A DNA stretch of 64,000 nucleotides, from positions 17,278,397 through 17,342,396 of the forward strand of contig NC_061790.1 in the NCBI RefSeq assembly GCF_022458985.1. Direction: 5' to 3'. Origin of the DNA: Mugil cephalus (taxonomy: Eukaryota; Chordata; Actinopteri; Mugiliformes; Mugilidae). Positions 51,601-62,661 of this stretch are shown piece by piece. The notes beneath the pieces are model-generated. The model saw nothing but the letters and a program-made list of their open reading frames with translations. It made no database searches and was not told the DNA's origin. The first letter of the stretch is position 1. Each line of letters begins with the position of its first letter. The position numbers were made by a program, and so were the translations under genes.

Positions 51601-51740
51601 ATTCAATCTAACTTTTGTGTTTCCCCCTAATTTTCTCATCTAAATTTCCAGATCAAGTGGATGTAGGCTCCTTAGCATGGAGAGACCACAAAGGCATGCC
51701 GCCAAACACATTGGTGAGGACTAAAACGATGACCAACTAA
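48605..51740 (+). CDS. Small single-pass membrane protein, possible PAG/LIME/LAT-like CxxC adaptor
   Basis: I do not recognise this gene with certainty. Coding exons 48,605-48,729, 50,359-50,392, 51,515-51,572 and 51,652-51,740 join in frame through GT-AG introns to 101 residues ending TAA; a donor-like GTGAGG at 51,714 leaves open splicing to another exon. There is no signal peptide: a short N-terminus (1-18) leads to a hydrophobic helix (about 19-37, VGIISLVAFLVLSITLLAL). Then come C37-A-K-C40, a basic KCKR and a polar tail with one tyrosine (STNAYDVSG, Y47) and a GMPPNTL motif. A type III membrane topology with a juxtamembrane CxxC palmitoylation motif is the hallmark of PAG1, LIME1, LAT and NTAL. 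Its position before a ZNF395-family gene parallels LIME1-SLC2A4RG and ZNF704-PAG1. The tail is much shorter than in those adaptors. Function is inference. Confidence 0.6.
49231..49275. repeat. TG dinucleotide microsatellite
   Basis: A (TG)n run with ATGCATG and GTTTG interruptions, in the first coding intron of the small membrane protein gene. Confidence 0.9.
49670..49870. repeat. CAAGTC-rich low-complexity repeat
   Basis: Repeated CAAGTC, GTCAAGTC and TCAAGTCTC words within the same intron, typical of a degenerate short-unit fish repeat. Confidence 0.45.
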
Positions 51741-52536
51741 CCAGCCAGCTGCAGTCCTGAAGACCAGCTGCACAGCCACATAGCAAACACACCACAGAAA
51801 ACAGAGGAAAGGAAAAGAAGAAAAAGGAGGACAAATCATGATCAACATCCCATTGCACAGAACCCCAGTTTTCCACACTTGTCATTGTCCCAAATGGACA
51901 GATGGACAGAGGAGGAGAGGAAGGGTAGGAGGGAAAGTTGGCCCTGACCTCTTCCAACTCAAGCTACCATCCGCAACTTCATCACGACAAGCCTTCACTA
52001 GTCTGGATCCAGTTTTAAAAGGAAGAACCTTTTCACAGACTTTTGGATTCTGAATTTGTCTAATACAAACTTTTCATTTAAGCAAATCTGCTTTTCTTTT
52101 CTGTCCACATTGTAAGTACTCTGAATATATGCACAATTGTCACGTTTGATTCAACTGCGGTGCTTATTAATGCTGAATTGTAATTGTTGGAACTTGTGAA
52201 TAGAACAATATGACAGTCTGCTCTGTTTAGGAAGCATGTCACTTAAGGCCCTATTTGGAAATGATTACTTCTCACTCTAATGTGCAGAGAAATGACCAAA
52301 TATAAACTGATCATTATTCATGAAGCTCTAAACTGTTCAAGGGCTGTACCAGTGACATGTTTAGGTTTTATTGAACAAATTCAGTTTGTTCATTGGTGTG
52401 ACGTTTTAGGGAATGCGTTCTTGTTGAGAACTGGAGGAGCAGATGGACTCTTACCTCATATGACCCATTAAACAGGGAATTGGTTGGCTTATTTCAACAC
52501 AAAGACTGGTTCTGTCAGATAACAAAAGCTGGATGG

Positions 52537-52542
52537 AATAAA
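52537..52542 (+). terminator. Candidate polyadenylation signal of the small membrane protein gene
   Basis: AATAAA lies about 800 bp after the stop codon at 51,740, so the 3' untranslated region may end near 52,560. It is the first canonical hexamer I noticed downstream. Confidence 0.4.
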
Positions 52543-52734
52543 ATCTCACTTATAAACACATTATATCTCATTTTAATCCGTGATGGTGAGTTACATCCAC
52601 GTGACTGTTTCTAGTCAGGAGTCAGTGACCTCTTGGAGTTTTGCAATCATCACAAGATTGACAAGGAAATTGCTGCACCAGGCTGATGCATAATCCTTTC
52701 TATTTTTAATTATTTTTACTTTTGCTTTTACTCT

Positions 52735-52930
52735 TCGGATATAATTTATAAATAACTGGTAGAGAGTTGGGCTAACTATTTTCCTATAGGCAAATGGTTA
52801 GCCCAGCTCTCTCTAAGCTAGCTCTAGCCCTAGCTTAGCTGAGCTAAACTAAACTAACCAGCTGCTGATTTTAATTGTCTAACTAACAAACTTTATGAGA
52901 TTGGTATCAACATCAAATTCTTAGAAGACA
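52735..52930. repeat. Fragment of the GCTAAGC-type dispersed fish repeat
   Basis: It contains TAGCTTAGCTGAGCTAAACT, AACCAGCTGCTGATTTT and a GAGATTGGTATCAACATC tail, words of the same common family as the copy near 15.6-15.9 kb. An inverted pair (GTTGGGCTAACT and GGTTAGCCCAGCT) also lies within it. Confidence 0.45.
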
Positions 52931-53584
52931 TAGAAGAAAGAAAGCCTTGACATAATGTAATGTTTTCATGCATGTTGTAGAATAGAGCATTATCGATATA
53001 TATATAAACACAGATAATAGGAAAAGTGACTCTTGGTTATGTATCACGTGTGTTGATGCTGTGTCCATGATGGCTATTCCTAACCTTTTATTTTCATTGG
53101 AGGGATTGTGTTTCTGTTTTATTTGCTCTTTAATATTCCTCTCTTTCTTTTTCAGTGGCAATCTGAACAATCACAATGCACATGAACAATGCACATAAAT
53201 CCTACTATTACCCTTATTGTAATCTGGTTGAATGAAGCAACGTGGGAGTGGTACCAGGGATTGCGAAGAATTCAAAGCGAACGAAATGTTAAAAAAAAAA
53301 AAACAGTGCTGGGTGGAGCTGTCGTTCTTGTAATGCCTGTTGTCATGCTGTTCGTTGCTGTGTGTATCCCCCGCACACAAATAAAACACACCCAAGAGAG
53401 ACGATGCTCTGTGATACTGGTTTTCTTTTTATTACTGGTCAAGGTGTAATCTCTTACATTCAAACCACAAGCAACGTTGGCCCATATAAACACAAAATCT
53501 ACCACTTGAACGGGTATTTGTGTTGGATTGTCACTGATATGAGAAGGGCACAGTTTAGCACGAAGGGCTGTTCCTTCTCTTACT

Positions 53585-53950
53585 TCTGATTTCAACACCT
53601 GATTACAGCTGGTGGGACTAGTTTCAAACTTCCCCAGATTCTTTCTGTAGAGGTTTCATAGTTTTTCTTCATTCCTATCGTTTCTAGCCATTCCCTTGTG
53701 AGTCCTGCTGGAGCTCCTGTATTATTTTTGTCTTTCTGGGTGTGTTTCTCCATTCCTGCCTCCCTTGCACATCCACCCACACATCTACCTAGTCCTTCAC
53801 AGCCAACCATAGCTCAAGCTAGCCACCCGTAACCTGTTGCTTCCTCCTCAGCCCAAATTCACTTTTCCGCATTCTCAAATAAAACCTTGTGTAGCTTAAA
53901 TCTGTGCCTCACTCCTGCTACCCGGTCCTTCAGCGGTTTTTAACCAGGAA
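53585..53950 (+). mobile_element. Possible LTR-like fragment, plus orientation
   Basis: T/C-rich DNA leads to an AATAAA signal (near 53,878) followed by CCTTGTGTAGCTTAAATCTG and TGCCTCACTCCTGCTACC, which resembles an R-U5 part of a fish LTR. Ends and target-site duplication are not resolved. Confidence 0.3.
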
Positions 53951-54099
53951 ATGATCTAGATTTTGACTTTTGTTTTTGTCTTTTCCCGTGATTTAATTAA
54001 TTGATGGACTGCTCTGTATAGACATCAGTGTTCTTCAGAGGATGCAATCTAGCGACTTTTCATCTAGTGCCATCAAGAGCTTGACAGGCTTTTAATGGG

Positions 54100-54635
54100 T
54101 GTCAGGTTTTGGTGAGTGTTGACGTGAGGACCCAAGTGCAGGACAAATGATGAGAAGGGAAGTTCAAACAAACGGTATTTATTAACTAACAAAAAGGCGC
54201 TGCGTGTGGCAGGAAAATCCAAAAAGCAGAAAATCAAAGAAAGGATTGCAGGCAGGGCGTGGAGACATAGAACGGGGACAAGGTAACATAACAAACAAAC
54301 TGAAAAAAAAAAACATCAGAAGGTAACATTAACAGCACAACAGAGAACAAAGGGAAATGCAGGGCTATATATACACACACAAGGGCTCGGGGATGACAAG
54401 ACACAGGTGAAACTCATGAGGGCAATCACAGCAGGTGAGACCAATTAACAACCAAGGGACACTCAAGGAAGCATAAGACAGGAAATCCAGAACTTAACAA
54501 AATAAAACAGGAAATACAAAACACGATACTAACAGACAGAAACACAAGGAGGCAGGAGAAACAGGAAACTAAGAAACTTGACAGAATAAAACAGGAAACA
54601 AAACATGGCACAAAATAAAAGACAGAACCATGACA
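54100..54635 (-). mobile_element. Solo-LTR-like element, minus orientation
   Basis: A 536 bp segment with TGTCA...TGACA ends. Read on the - strand it starts TGTCATGGTTCTGTC and continues with T-rich DNA. It has a TATA box followed by a likely cap region (TATATATAGCCCTG near 54,362-54,375), an AATAAA (near 54,176) about 190 bp later, and ends CCAAAACCTGACA. This order (U3 with TATA, R, polyadenylation signal, short U5) is that of a retroviral-type LTR. No internal gag or pol is present, so it would be a solo LTR. No clear target-site duplication is visible, so the boundaries are provisional. Confidence 0.5.
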
Positions 54636-55575
54636 AGATGTCGCAACAATCATTTGATGAACTGACCTGAGATTTTTCCCACATGCTCTCATACTCCATA
54701 TCACTGAGTTTCTTCTATCACGTGAAATACTTCAAATATTCAGTGCCAGAGATTCTCAGTCTATTTCAGCGTACTTTTCTTCTAGCACCTTGAGGTTGGT
54801 ATAAGAAGTATCTCACCTTGAAATTTCATAATGGGGGGTAAAAACAACTCTGCATGTAACTGGGAAGTTCTACAGCCAACCAGAGCCATTCTGTTGGAAA
54901 TTAATTAAACTCCACAGCGCTCAGATGACGCATATGACTACGTCCTTACTGATTTTGCATCCACCACAGCATAAAGCCCACCCAAATGACACCAAGCAAC
55001 CACCCAGCGGATCTTTGCAGGAGCGTAATCAGTTCCCAATTGAGTGACTCCAGATCAGCCATCCATCCCCTGCAAATGTTTGATCACTTACGCTGCCTTC
55101 AGAATGTTGCATTCCCATCATCCTCAGCTCAATTTTGTATTGTCACCACATATATATATATTAGCATGCAATAGACATCAGACAGTTAGTACTGTCATCT
55201 CCTAGCATGACAGCAGACTGTTGTTCTTGTTTCATATCAGATGCATTATTAGTGTTTCAACTAGAGAACTTGGCAATGAACCTGAAATTGGGATTCAACC
55301 AATCTCCAGACTCTGCCGGCATCTTAACTAACCACAACCTTTACAGTCACTGTGCAATCACATATTAACGTCTAGTTAAAACTTACTGTCAAGGTTTCAC
55401 GGTGTATTTAATGACGGAAGCAAGGAGGGGAGGAATTCTGTCTGGCATAGGAATCAGATTGGGACTAGGATTGGGTTATACTCTCTCTGACCGTGTCAGT
55501 GCTCAGACCCTAAAATCCCTGCTGACTGGATGTCTGGTGGAGAGGGTGCAGACAGCCGACACTAATCCGGTCTCT

Positions 55576-55598
55576 CAAAAACACACACACACACACAA
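55576..55598. repeat. Short CA microsatellite
   Basis: About eight CA units. Confidence 0.8.
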
Positions 55599-56225
55599 GG
55601 CATGGGCTCTGCAGCTCACATGCACACTGAGAACACACATGCAAGTCCTGTTTGATCTCTATGCAGGCAATTTATCGTGTGATGGTGGGGGTTGATAGCG
55701 CACTGGTGTCAGCAGTTTTATTGGTTCTGGGCCTGTTTGTATTTGAAAAAACAGTCATTGCTGCTTTAACTAATCCCATCACTTATATCTGTTTTTTAAT
55801 TGCTTTAAAACCCGTGTCTGTTTGTAAATTGAACTGATGGCAGTTGCGGCTGATCAGTGCACAGAAAACATCCACAGCTATACGTTAGAACTGAATAATG
55901 TTACAATAGACTTAGAATAGTGAATGTATGAGGGACCTCATTGCAATATGTGCTTTAATATTATATCAGTGTTGGCATCATACCTCTACTAAGTATGGTT
56001 TACAATGATGCATGTTTACACAATAGAATTATATGCTGTGGCAAATAAGGTGAATGTAATGCATACTATGACAAAAAAAAAGAAGAAGCTACTTTGTGTT
56101 TGTTTTTGAGAACAGTGTGCATTTTTGATGTTGCTGCAGAAGACACATGATAGGAACAAACGCACAGCTCCGTGTGCCATGCAGACAGACAGACAAACAG
56201 ACGCATACACAGACAGAGAGTGGAT

Positions 56226-56267
56226 GCTGCTTCTGCTGCTTTTGCTGCTGCTGCTGCTGCTGCTCTG
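56226..56267. repeat. CTG trinucleotide run
   Basis: An interrupted CTG run (CTGCTTCTGCTGCTTTTGC and then seven CTG units), just upstream of the ZNF395-family promoter. Confidence 0.85.
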
Positions 56268-56379
56268 GTAACCCCTCACCTAGATCATCCTTTTGTGCAG
56301 GGCGCGCTGCAGGCTGATATCTCTGCGCTCTGCCCAGCTGTCACCTCCGGCATTGGTCCGCCGAGCACACACACGTAGG

Positions 56380-57360
56380 CGCGTATCCGACAGACCAACC
56401 CCCTTTTTTTTTTTCCTCCAGCAGACAGACTGAAGCCGGTGAGCGGCGTGACAGCCAGGGCAGCAACGACCCACCGCTGCAGCTCGGACCGGGACGGATA
56501 GGACAGAGGTTTGAGACGACGGCGGAGTGAGTACATAGTAATATATAAATATATGTATTTTTTAAAAGCCCACATATCCTAGTCTGCGCCTTTATGTGAG
56601 GTTCTGGGGTTGCAGGGGGAAAAAAACACAGCGAAAATACTGTCTTCTTTTGGTGAGCTGGGGGGAGGGAGGGAGTGTTTCTGTGTTGTCGGGTGGAGAT
56701 CAGTGATGTAGTTGAGGGAAGATAAAATTGTGAATTGCAGGCAGGTTGTTTTCCTAAAACACGTCTCAGCCGCCGCCAGAAACGACTACAAACGAGGTTT
56801 ATATTGATTTGAAAACCTTCTAATGGCTTTATTTCAGATTCTATCGTCGTGCGTATCAAATTGGAGCAGGCCTGCAGTTAAACTGTGCAACACATGAGCT
56901 TGTTTGCGTGGATCTCTTCTGCATTTGTGGCAAAATGACGTTATTCGTTGCACTTTTGTTGTTGACGCTCGTTTGAACCACCCTGTTTACAAATGCTACA
57001 GTCCCTTCCTCTTTATCCGTCGCTCCTCGGTGCATCTTGTGTGTTATTAGACTCCTATGAGATGCTTTTACGTTAGTTTGTGTCAAAATATCCGGTTATT
57101 TTCAGCTGGATTCTCTCCTCCAGCTCAGTCCCTCCCGGCGAAACTCGTGTCCGAACACGTTGTCAGAAAGGGGGTGTGTGCGTGAAAATCGGAGCGAGGC
57201 CAATCAGCGGCAGGGACCCGCCCACACCCTGGCGCTTGTTTACTACTGATACTCGGCGCTGATTGGCGGAAAGGTGGGCAAAGTCGGGCTTTGTGCTGCG
57301 TTTAGGTGCGCAGGGAAGAATGGAAGAGTTGTGCTCTCTTGGTCGAAAACACGGCTGGGG
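56380..57360 (+). promoter_or_regulatory. CpG promoter region with two possible first exons of the ZNF395-family gene
   Basis: GC- and CpG-rich DNA. A first exon could end at 56,526 (CGGCGGA/GTGAGT). A second promoter-like part near 57.2 kb has CCAAT boxes (GGCCAATCAGCGG and GCTGATTGGCGG) and a GC box (CCCGCCC), and is followed by an exon that could end at 57,360 with GTGAGG. Both would splice to the acceptor at 58,620. An ATG at 57,320 in the second exon would open a 27-codon upstream reading frame that stops at TAG 58,661-58,663, just before the main start. Confidence 0.5.
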
Positions 57361-57704
57361 GTGAGGTTTTCAAGGAGTAAACAACTTCTGCATCCACACT
57401 ACTGACATTAGTGGAACCGGAGCATCTCCTGAAACAGGCGCTTTAAACGTGTTTACGTCTTAAAGCGGCGACACATCACGTACAACTGTAGGAATCCCAC
57501 ATTTATAGCACAGCTGTGTGTAGGCACTGATTTATTTTTTATTGTGTATTGTTGTGCTGACCCATTGCTTTGCTTGTTTTATATTTTTGATGCTAACAAT
57601 AATGAACACAAATATACAAACAAACAAAATAAATAATACAATTATTTTTGCTTTTACATTTTAGGATTGGATACTTATTTCAAGGAATTTTAATTTTAAT
57701 TATT

Positions 57705-57741
<37 letters not shown>

Positions 57742-57766
57742 ATATCTATATATATATATATATATT
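57705..57766. repeat. CTAT/TA compound microsatellite
   Basis: About ten CTAT units followed by (TA)n, in the first intron of the ZNF395-family gene. Confidence 0.9.
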
Positions 57767-58667
57767 CATTTTCTGTTCCTAAAGATATCAATAACTTAAA
57801 ACAATTGACTAACTAACAAATGACTTCTGATCTGCTATACATTTAATTTTGTTTTTCTGTGTTTGTGTACTCTGGTGTGAAGAGAAATAGATTGCATGCT
57901 ATTAAACCAATGTGACTTTTCAGAAAACTTCTGTCATTGAGTATGGCAGCAAAAAATAAATAAATAAATAAAATGCTGTGATGTTAGAGAAACACAGTGA
58001 ATCGTGGATTGCACAGTCTGTCGGGCTTATTCTTACGTCTAGTGAATGCAGCATTGACCCCATTTTACCTCTTTGGGGAAAGGCCACAGTGAGTGCGCCC
58101 GTCTGTGGAAGGCGTTATCAGTCACATGCTTCATCGGAGTAGACAACACAACTGCGCAAGATTTTTTGGTTCAGCCACTATCTAAATCCACTCAAGTCTG
58201 TTCCCTTCAGATTCCTGCAAGTATTATCAAATCCCCCGCGGTGTTTGTTGCTCTGCACTGTCAGGCACAGAGACGCGAGATGGAATGAGTGCGCGAGTGT
58301 TTGCCAACAATTATTTGTCAGCAAAGCTGCCGTCTGTTCAGATCAACATATTTGCTCGCCAGAGAAAGCAAAATATTTATTATCTGATGATATGATTCAG
58401 GGAGAGCATATTCGCTCTAGCTGCAGATAAACATCAACTCTCATTGTTTAGTGCTTTTTCGAGGTATGCAGTGCAGAAGCAGCTCTGTGTAGTAAAGTGG
58501 TGAAAACTTGTTAATGTTAATTGGGTTTAGGAATACTGTGTTACTGTAGGGAGTCGTAAACTGCGGTGAAGTGTCTTTGACGGTTCATATCTCATGTTGT
58601 CTCTGGTGGTTCTCCTGCAGGGAAGTGTGGCACTGTGCTGAGTCCCCCCACTGTGTGCAGTAGCACC

Positions 58668-61600
58668 ATGGCAGCTATGGGACCTGAGAACAGAGCTGGA
58701 ACGGGGCCAGGAGGGACGGCAGCCTGCCCGTTGGGACAGCAGGCCCGCGTCCATACAAGTACGCACAAAAGCAACGGGCAGGACGCGCAGCAGACTCTGG
58801 TGAGTGGACGAGAGGGGCCAGACTCCCACCCGTGGCTTTGTCCGGGGTCCAAGGCTTAATTCACTGATTCGTGCATTTCACCGACATGCAGAGTGTTAGC
58901 ACAAACGCTAAAGCACAGTCCCCCTTAATGAGAAAAATGAATGGCTGTCACAATCGGCATTCATCATTATTTCTTTCCCCCCGTGTTAGAGGTAATGTAC
59001 TGCCTAGTCAGAGCCTGGCACCCGCTTCCTTCTCACACTGTTTCCCTGGCAGATTTTGCTGTCTGCAGGCAGGACGCCACAGATGGACAGGAAACATTCT
59101 CTTAACTGCTTTATTCACAGCAACAGCAGGGCTCACTTTCAGGGTATCAAAGACTCCCGTAAACAGCTTAACCCACATAAGGCCTAGACGGGGTATGTGT
59201 GTCCGTGTCGGCTTCCACTAATTTACTAAGAGGATGGCAAACGTGTACCGGAGGTGCTAAACTGACAACTTATTCACATTTTAGCTGGGAGCTCATTTTG
59301 TAAATCCCTCTCTCTCTCTCTCTGAAGGCGAGCTGCGTCCTTGTCGAGAAAGTATTCGTAGAGAGCGGCCATCACAAGAGCAAAACACCAGTCTGCAGGA
59401 ACCCTGCTGCTCCACTGCAAAATACAGCACCCACAATGCACCTCAGCAACGCGTCGGCTACTGGGGAGGCTCCGTACAGGTGAGGAAATCTTCCGAACGC
59501 TAGTGAAGGAGGGTGTGAGGGTGAACTCGATTCCGGCAGAGCTAAATGTTTTGTTTTTTTTCCCCGTTGTCCCCAGCTTTCGTAGCCCGGAGTCGGTGGA
59601 GATGGACGAGATCATGGCAGCCATGGTCCTGACGAGTCTGTCCTGCAGCCCCGTGGTCCAGAGTCCTCCACAAACCGACCCTGGACCAGGTCAGACTCAC
59701 CTCAGCAGCACACACTTGCAAATACTGCGTCCTTTATGAAGGAGATCAGTGATGTAGTTGAGGGACGCTTAGAAATTGTAACCAATTATTTTATAGAAGA
59801 AAAGCCCTTACTAATGCTTTATACGTCCTTCAAAATGCCTAATATTTTGTTCCCATTGTTCATTGCTAATGTTTTCTATTTGAGAATATAGCCACGCCTC
59901 CAGGAGTTCTAAATGCTAATGAATTAAGTGGTTTTAATTGTCCAGTCTGTGCACAGGGATTTTCGGTCCAGACGGGCAGTCAGTGGCCTGAACAGCTAAT
60001 TAAAAAAAGTATCATAGCATGGCAACAAATTTGTCTTCATTCATGGAAACTGAAAATCAGCAGTGAATGATTTTGGCGTCTGATGTCACTTAATAGAAGG
60101 GCGTAGTCTGTTTTTGCTTTGTCTCCTAATTGTGAAGGGGAATACCAGCCTTCCGATTCTAGATTCGGTATCCTGAGTCATGTTTATGAGGACAGATTTG
60201 TAACATAGCAAAAATAACTGAACACAACAAGGGCCTGGAAATAGAAGTGACTTTTTTGAAATGAGTAAAACCAAGAGAAATATTTGTCTAAATGTGTCTA
60301 AAGAGCTTTCATTTCTAACCTTGATAAAAGTAAACTAATTTGTGTAAAATTGCAGATTACTTGCTATTTTAGATCATGATAATCAAAATGTCATCAAGCA
60401 GGGTGTAAAAAGACACTGACATGATCTAACCACCGCAAAACTTGGCACCAGCCTGGGACACCAGCTGTAGGAAGGGTGGAGAGCAGTCCCAAACACAATA
60501 TCTATTTTTATCACAAAAGGAACAGAGAATTTTTAATATTTCAACCATAAGATTAATATTTACATACTTTTATCTTGTGTAGAATTTTCCCAAGGAAAAT
60601 GGCAGTGTTGTATACGCTCTCGTGTGAGAGAGCCCGTGTGAAGCAGAAGGCTAAGCTTTCTGTGCGCTCTGTCTTCCTCCAGCTGGTTCATCCTCATCAG
60701 CTGACATGGAGTGTGGCGGAGGCGAGCTCTCCGACAGCGGCAGCAGCGGCTACTGGAGCTGGGACCACGGCAACGTGAGCCCCGCCCCCTCGCCGTCCGT
60801 CACTGAGATGGACAGCAGCCTCGACGAGGGCCTGCACATGGAGCTGGAGCAGGGAGAGGAGCTCACTGCCAAAAAGCCAAAGGTACATAAATAGTTTTTT
60901 GGGAATATTGAATGTAAATTATCGTCTGTTACATTCAAGTCCCGAACCACTTCGTTTGTGAGGCTGATTTAGCTCATCTGTGCCTGGGAAATCTCTCTGT
61001 AAATCATGTGTCTGGTGTCTCTGGTCACAGACGTGGAGCTACACAGCTGACTCTTGTGTGCAGCAGGAGGAGCCTACGCTGGGTAGGAGTTTGGCCGTGC
61101 CTAAGGTGGAAAAAGGATAAAAGTTATGAATGTAACTTGGGTTCTATGAATGTGCCCTTTCTTGCCATCCAAGAACTGAACCTAGAAAGCCTTCAAGAAA
61201 ATTTTCTGATTCTTGACATAAAAAAGAAATTCTCCCTTTGGAGGGAGGATTACAGTCTAAACCAGAAAGCCCTGACAAACATGGATTACCGTTGGCGTGG
61301 CGTCTCCTCATCCCAGAGTGCCACGGTGTAGTTTTAACTGATGAATTTGCACCATATGGTGGGAACTGCTGCCTCGGAAGCCTCAATAATGAGGAGTGGA
61401 AGTATGTTATTAAAGCCGGAGACTCTCTGCGCTGTGCGTGTCTGCCTCTGTCCCGTACTTGACCTCTGCTGTGTTTCCTCTCCCTCACAGAGCTCCTTCA
61501 GAGGTGTTTATAAGTGTCTGTGGCCCAGTTGCAGCAAAGTGCTCACGTCTTCAGTCGGAATAAAGAGACACATCCGTGTGCTGCATCTGGGGTGAGCTGG

Positions 61601-62661
61601 CATTTTAATTTACATCAACACTTATCTGTTCCATTCTTACTAGGGATGTGTAATACTGGTGTTAACGTTCTTAAAAAACATTTTTTTTTTATAAATTAGG
61701 GACTTGTACAGTTTTACTGATAAATGTTCCTTTCTATTGTAATTAGAAGTTTTTTGTGTCACTCCTCTTGATCATAAAGTAAAGTTTAAAAAAGTATGGT
61801 ATATAAAAAGATATTCTTATTGTGAGAAATAACGGTTACAATATATTATGTATTATTTGCCTGGAGCTAACAACAACACATGGCTGAGCTTAGATGTAAG
61901 ATATGTTCTCCACAAAACACTTCTCCTCATTCAATAGTCAGCGTTATCAAATGTTAAATGTCTGAGCACAAACAGCAGATTTGACCTCGATAAATAAATT
62001 AAAACTTAATTAAATATGGAGCCACTGTGTTCATTGTCAGGATTATGGATTAGACCACAGTTAAGTTTCTGCTAACCATATTATATATTTTTTTAGGATT
62101 GCGTGTACACTGATATGCCACTGTAGTTTTCACTGTAGTCTGAGTGGAAACCAGTTTAGCCCTTTAGAACATTTCCAAGCTGAAAAACAACATTAAAAAA
62201 ACAAGAGGAAATAAAAATTTCAGGCTGTGGAAGAGCTCTCACTTGGTTAGGAGACATGACATTTATATCAGAGTGCTGCTTTCAGTAACACTCCAAAACA
62301 CAGCTGTCACTCCTTCCTCTCTGTGTCTCCTGCTCTGTCCCTCCTCACTCACTCACGCAGCAGTGGATCAGATCAGTCTCAGAGGGAGGAGGACTTCTAC
62401 TACACCAGGATCTCCTGTGAGGCCGTTGACGCCAGCTCCACTCCGTCTCCCGCCCCTGCCCAGCAGGCTCTGGGCCAGGCCCCGTCCACTCCTCTCAGCT
62501 GGGCCTCCTGCGGTTCTCCTCCAGGCTCTGAGCTCCAGATCCCCACGGCCCACAGGCCCAGGTCCAACTCCAGCTCTGGGCCGGGCCCGAGCAGGCCCAG
62601 TCCGCTCAGCCAGTCGGCCCCCAGCAGCTTCTGGCAGATCCACTCAGAGCATCTCTATCAG
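58668..62661 (+). CDS. znf395: ZNF395/SLC2A4RG/ZNF704-family zinc-finger transcription factor, 5' part
   Basis: Nuclear DNA-binding factor of the PBF/HDBP/Glis-related family. Coding exons: 58,668-58,799, 59,328-59,479, 59,577-59,689, 60,683-60,882, 61,491-61,591 and 62,361-62,661, all in phase (333 residues so far). The last donor (CAG/GTAGGA) shows the gene continues beyond 64,000, where the C-terminal CR motif should lie. Clear marks: VEMDEIMAAMVLTSLSCSPV (the family's conserved segment), SDSGSSGYWSWDH, a single C2H2 finger (YKCLWPSCSKVLTSSVGIKR then HIRVLH; spacing C-X4-C-X12-H-X4-H), REEDFYYT, and SAPSSFWQIHSEHLYQ. The start ATG has a good context (AGCACCATGG). The finger and SAPSSFW segment favour ZNF395, and STMN4 and ZNF395 lie near each other in human. 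However, the Tudor-like N-terminal segment of ZNF395 and ZNF704 was not found, so SLC2A4RG is an alternative. Confidence 0.8.

Larger units (their letters stand above)
52560..56350. other. Intergenic stretch before the ZNF395-family gene
   Basis: AT-rich DNA with two LTR-like sequences in opposite orientation at 53.6-53.95 and 54.1-54.6 kb, a GCTAAGC-type repeat fragment near 52.8 kb and small microsatellites (CA near 55.58 kb, CTG near 56.24 kb). I looked for further tyrosine-rich exons that could extend the membrane-adaptor gene and saw none. Confidence 0.5.

Noticed and set aside
56341-56859. 172-residue open frame on the - strand
   Set aside because: It lies opposite the CpG promoter and first exon of the ZNF395-family gene; GC-rich DNA lacks stop codons by chance. 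No known motif.
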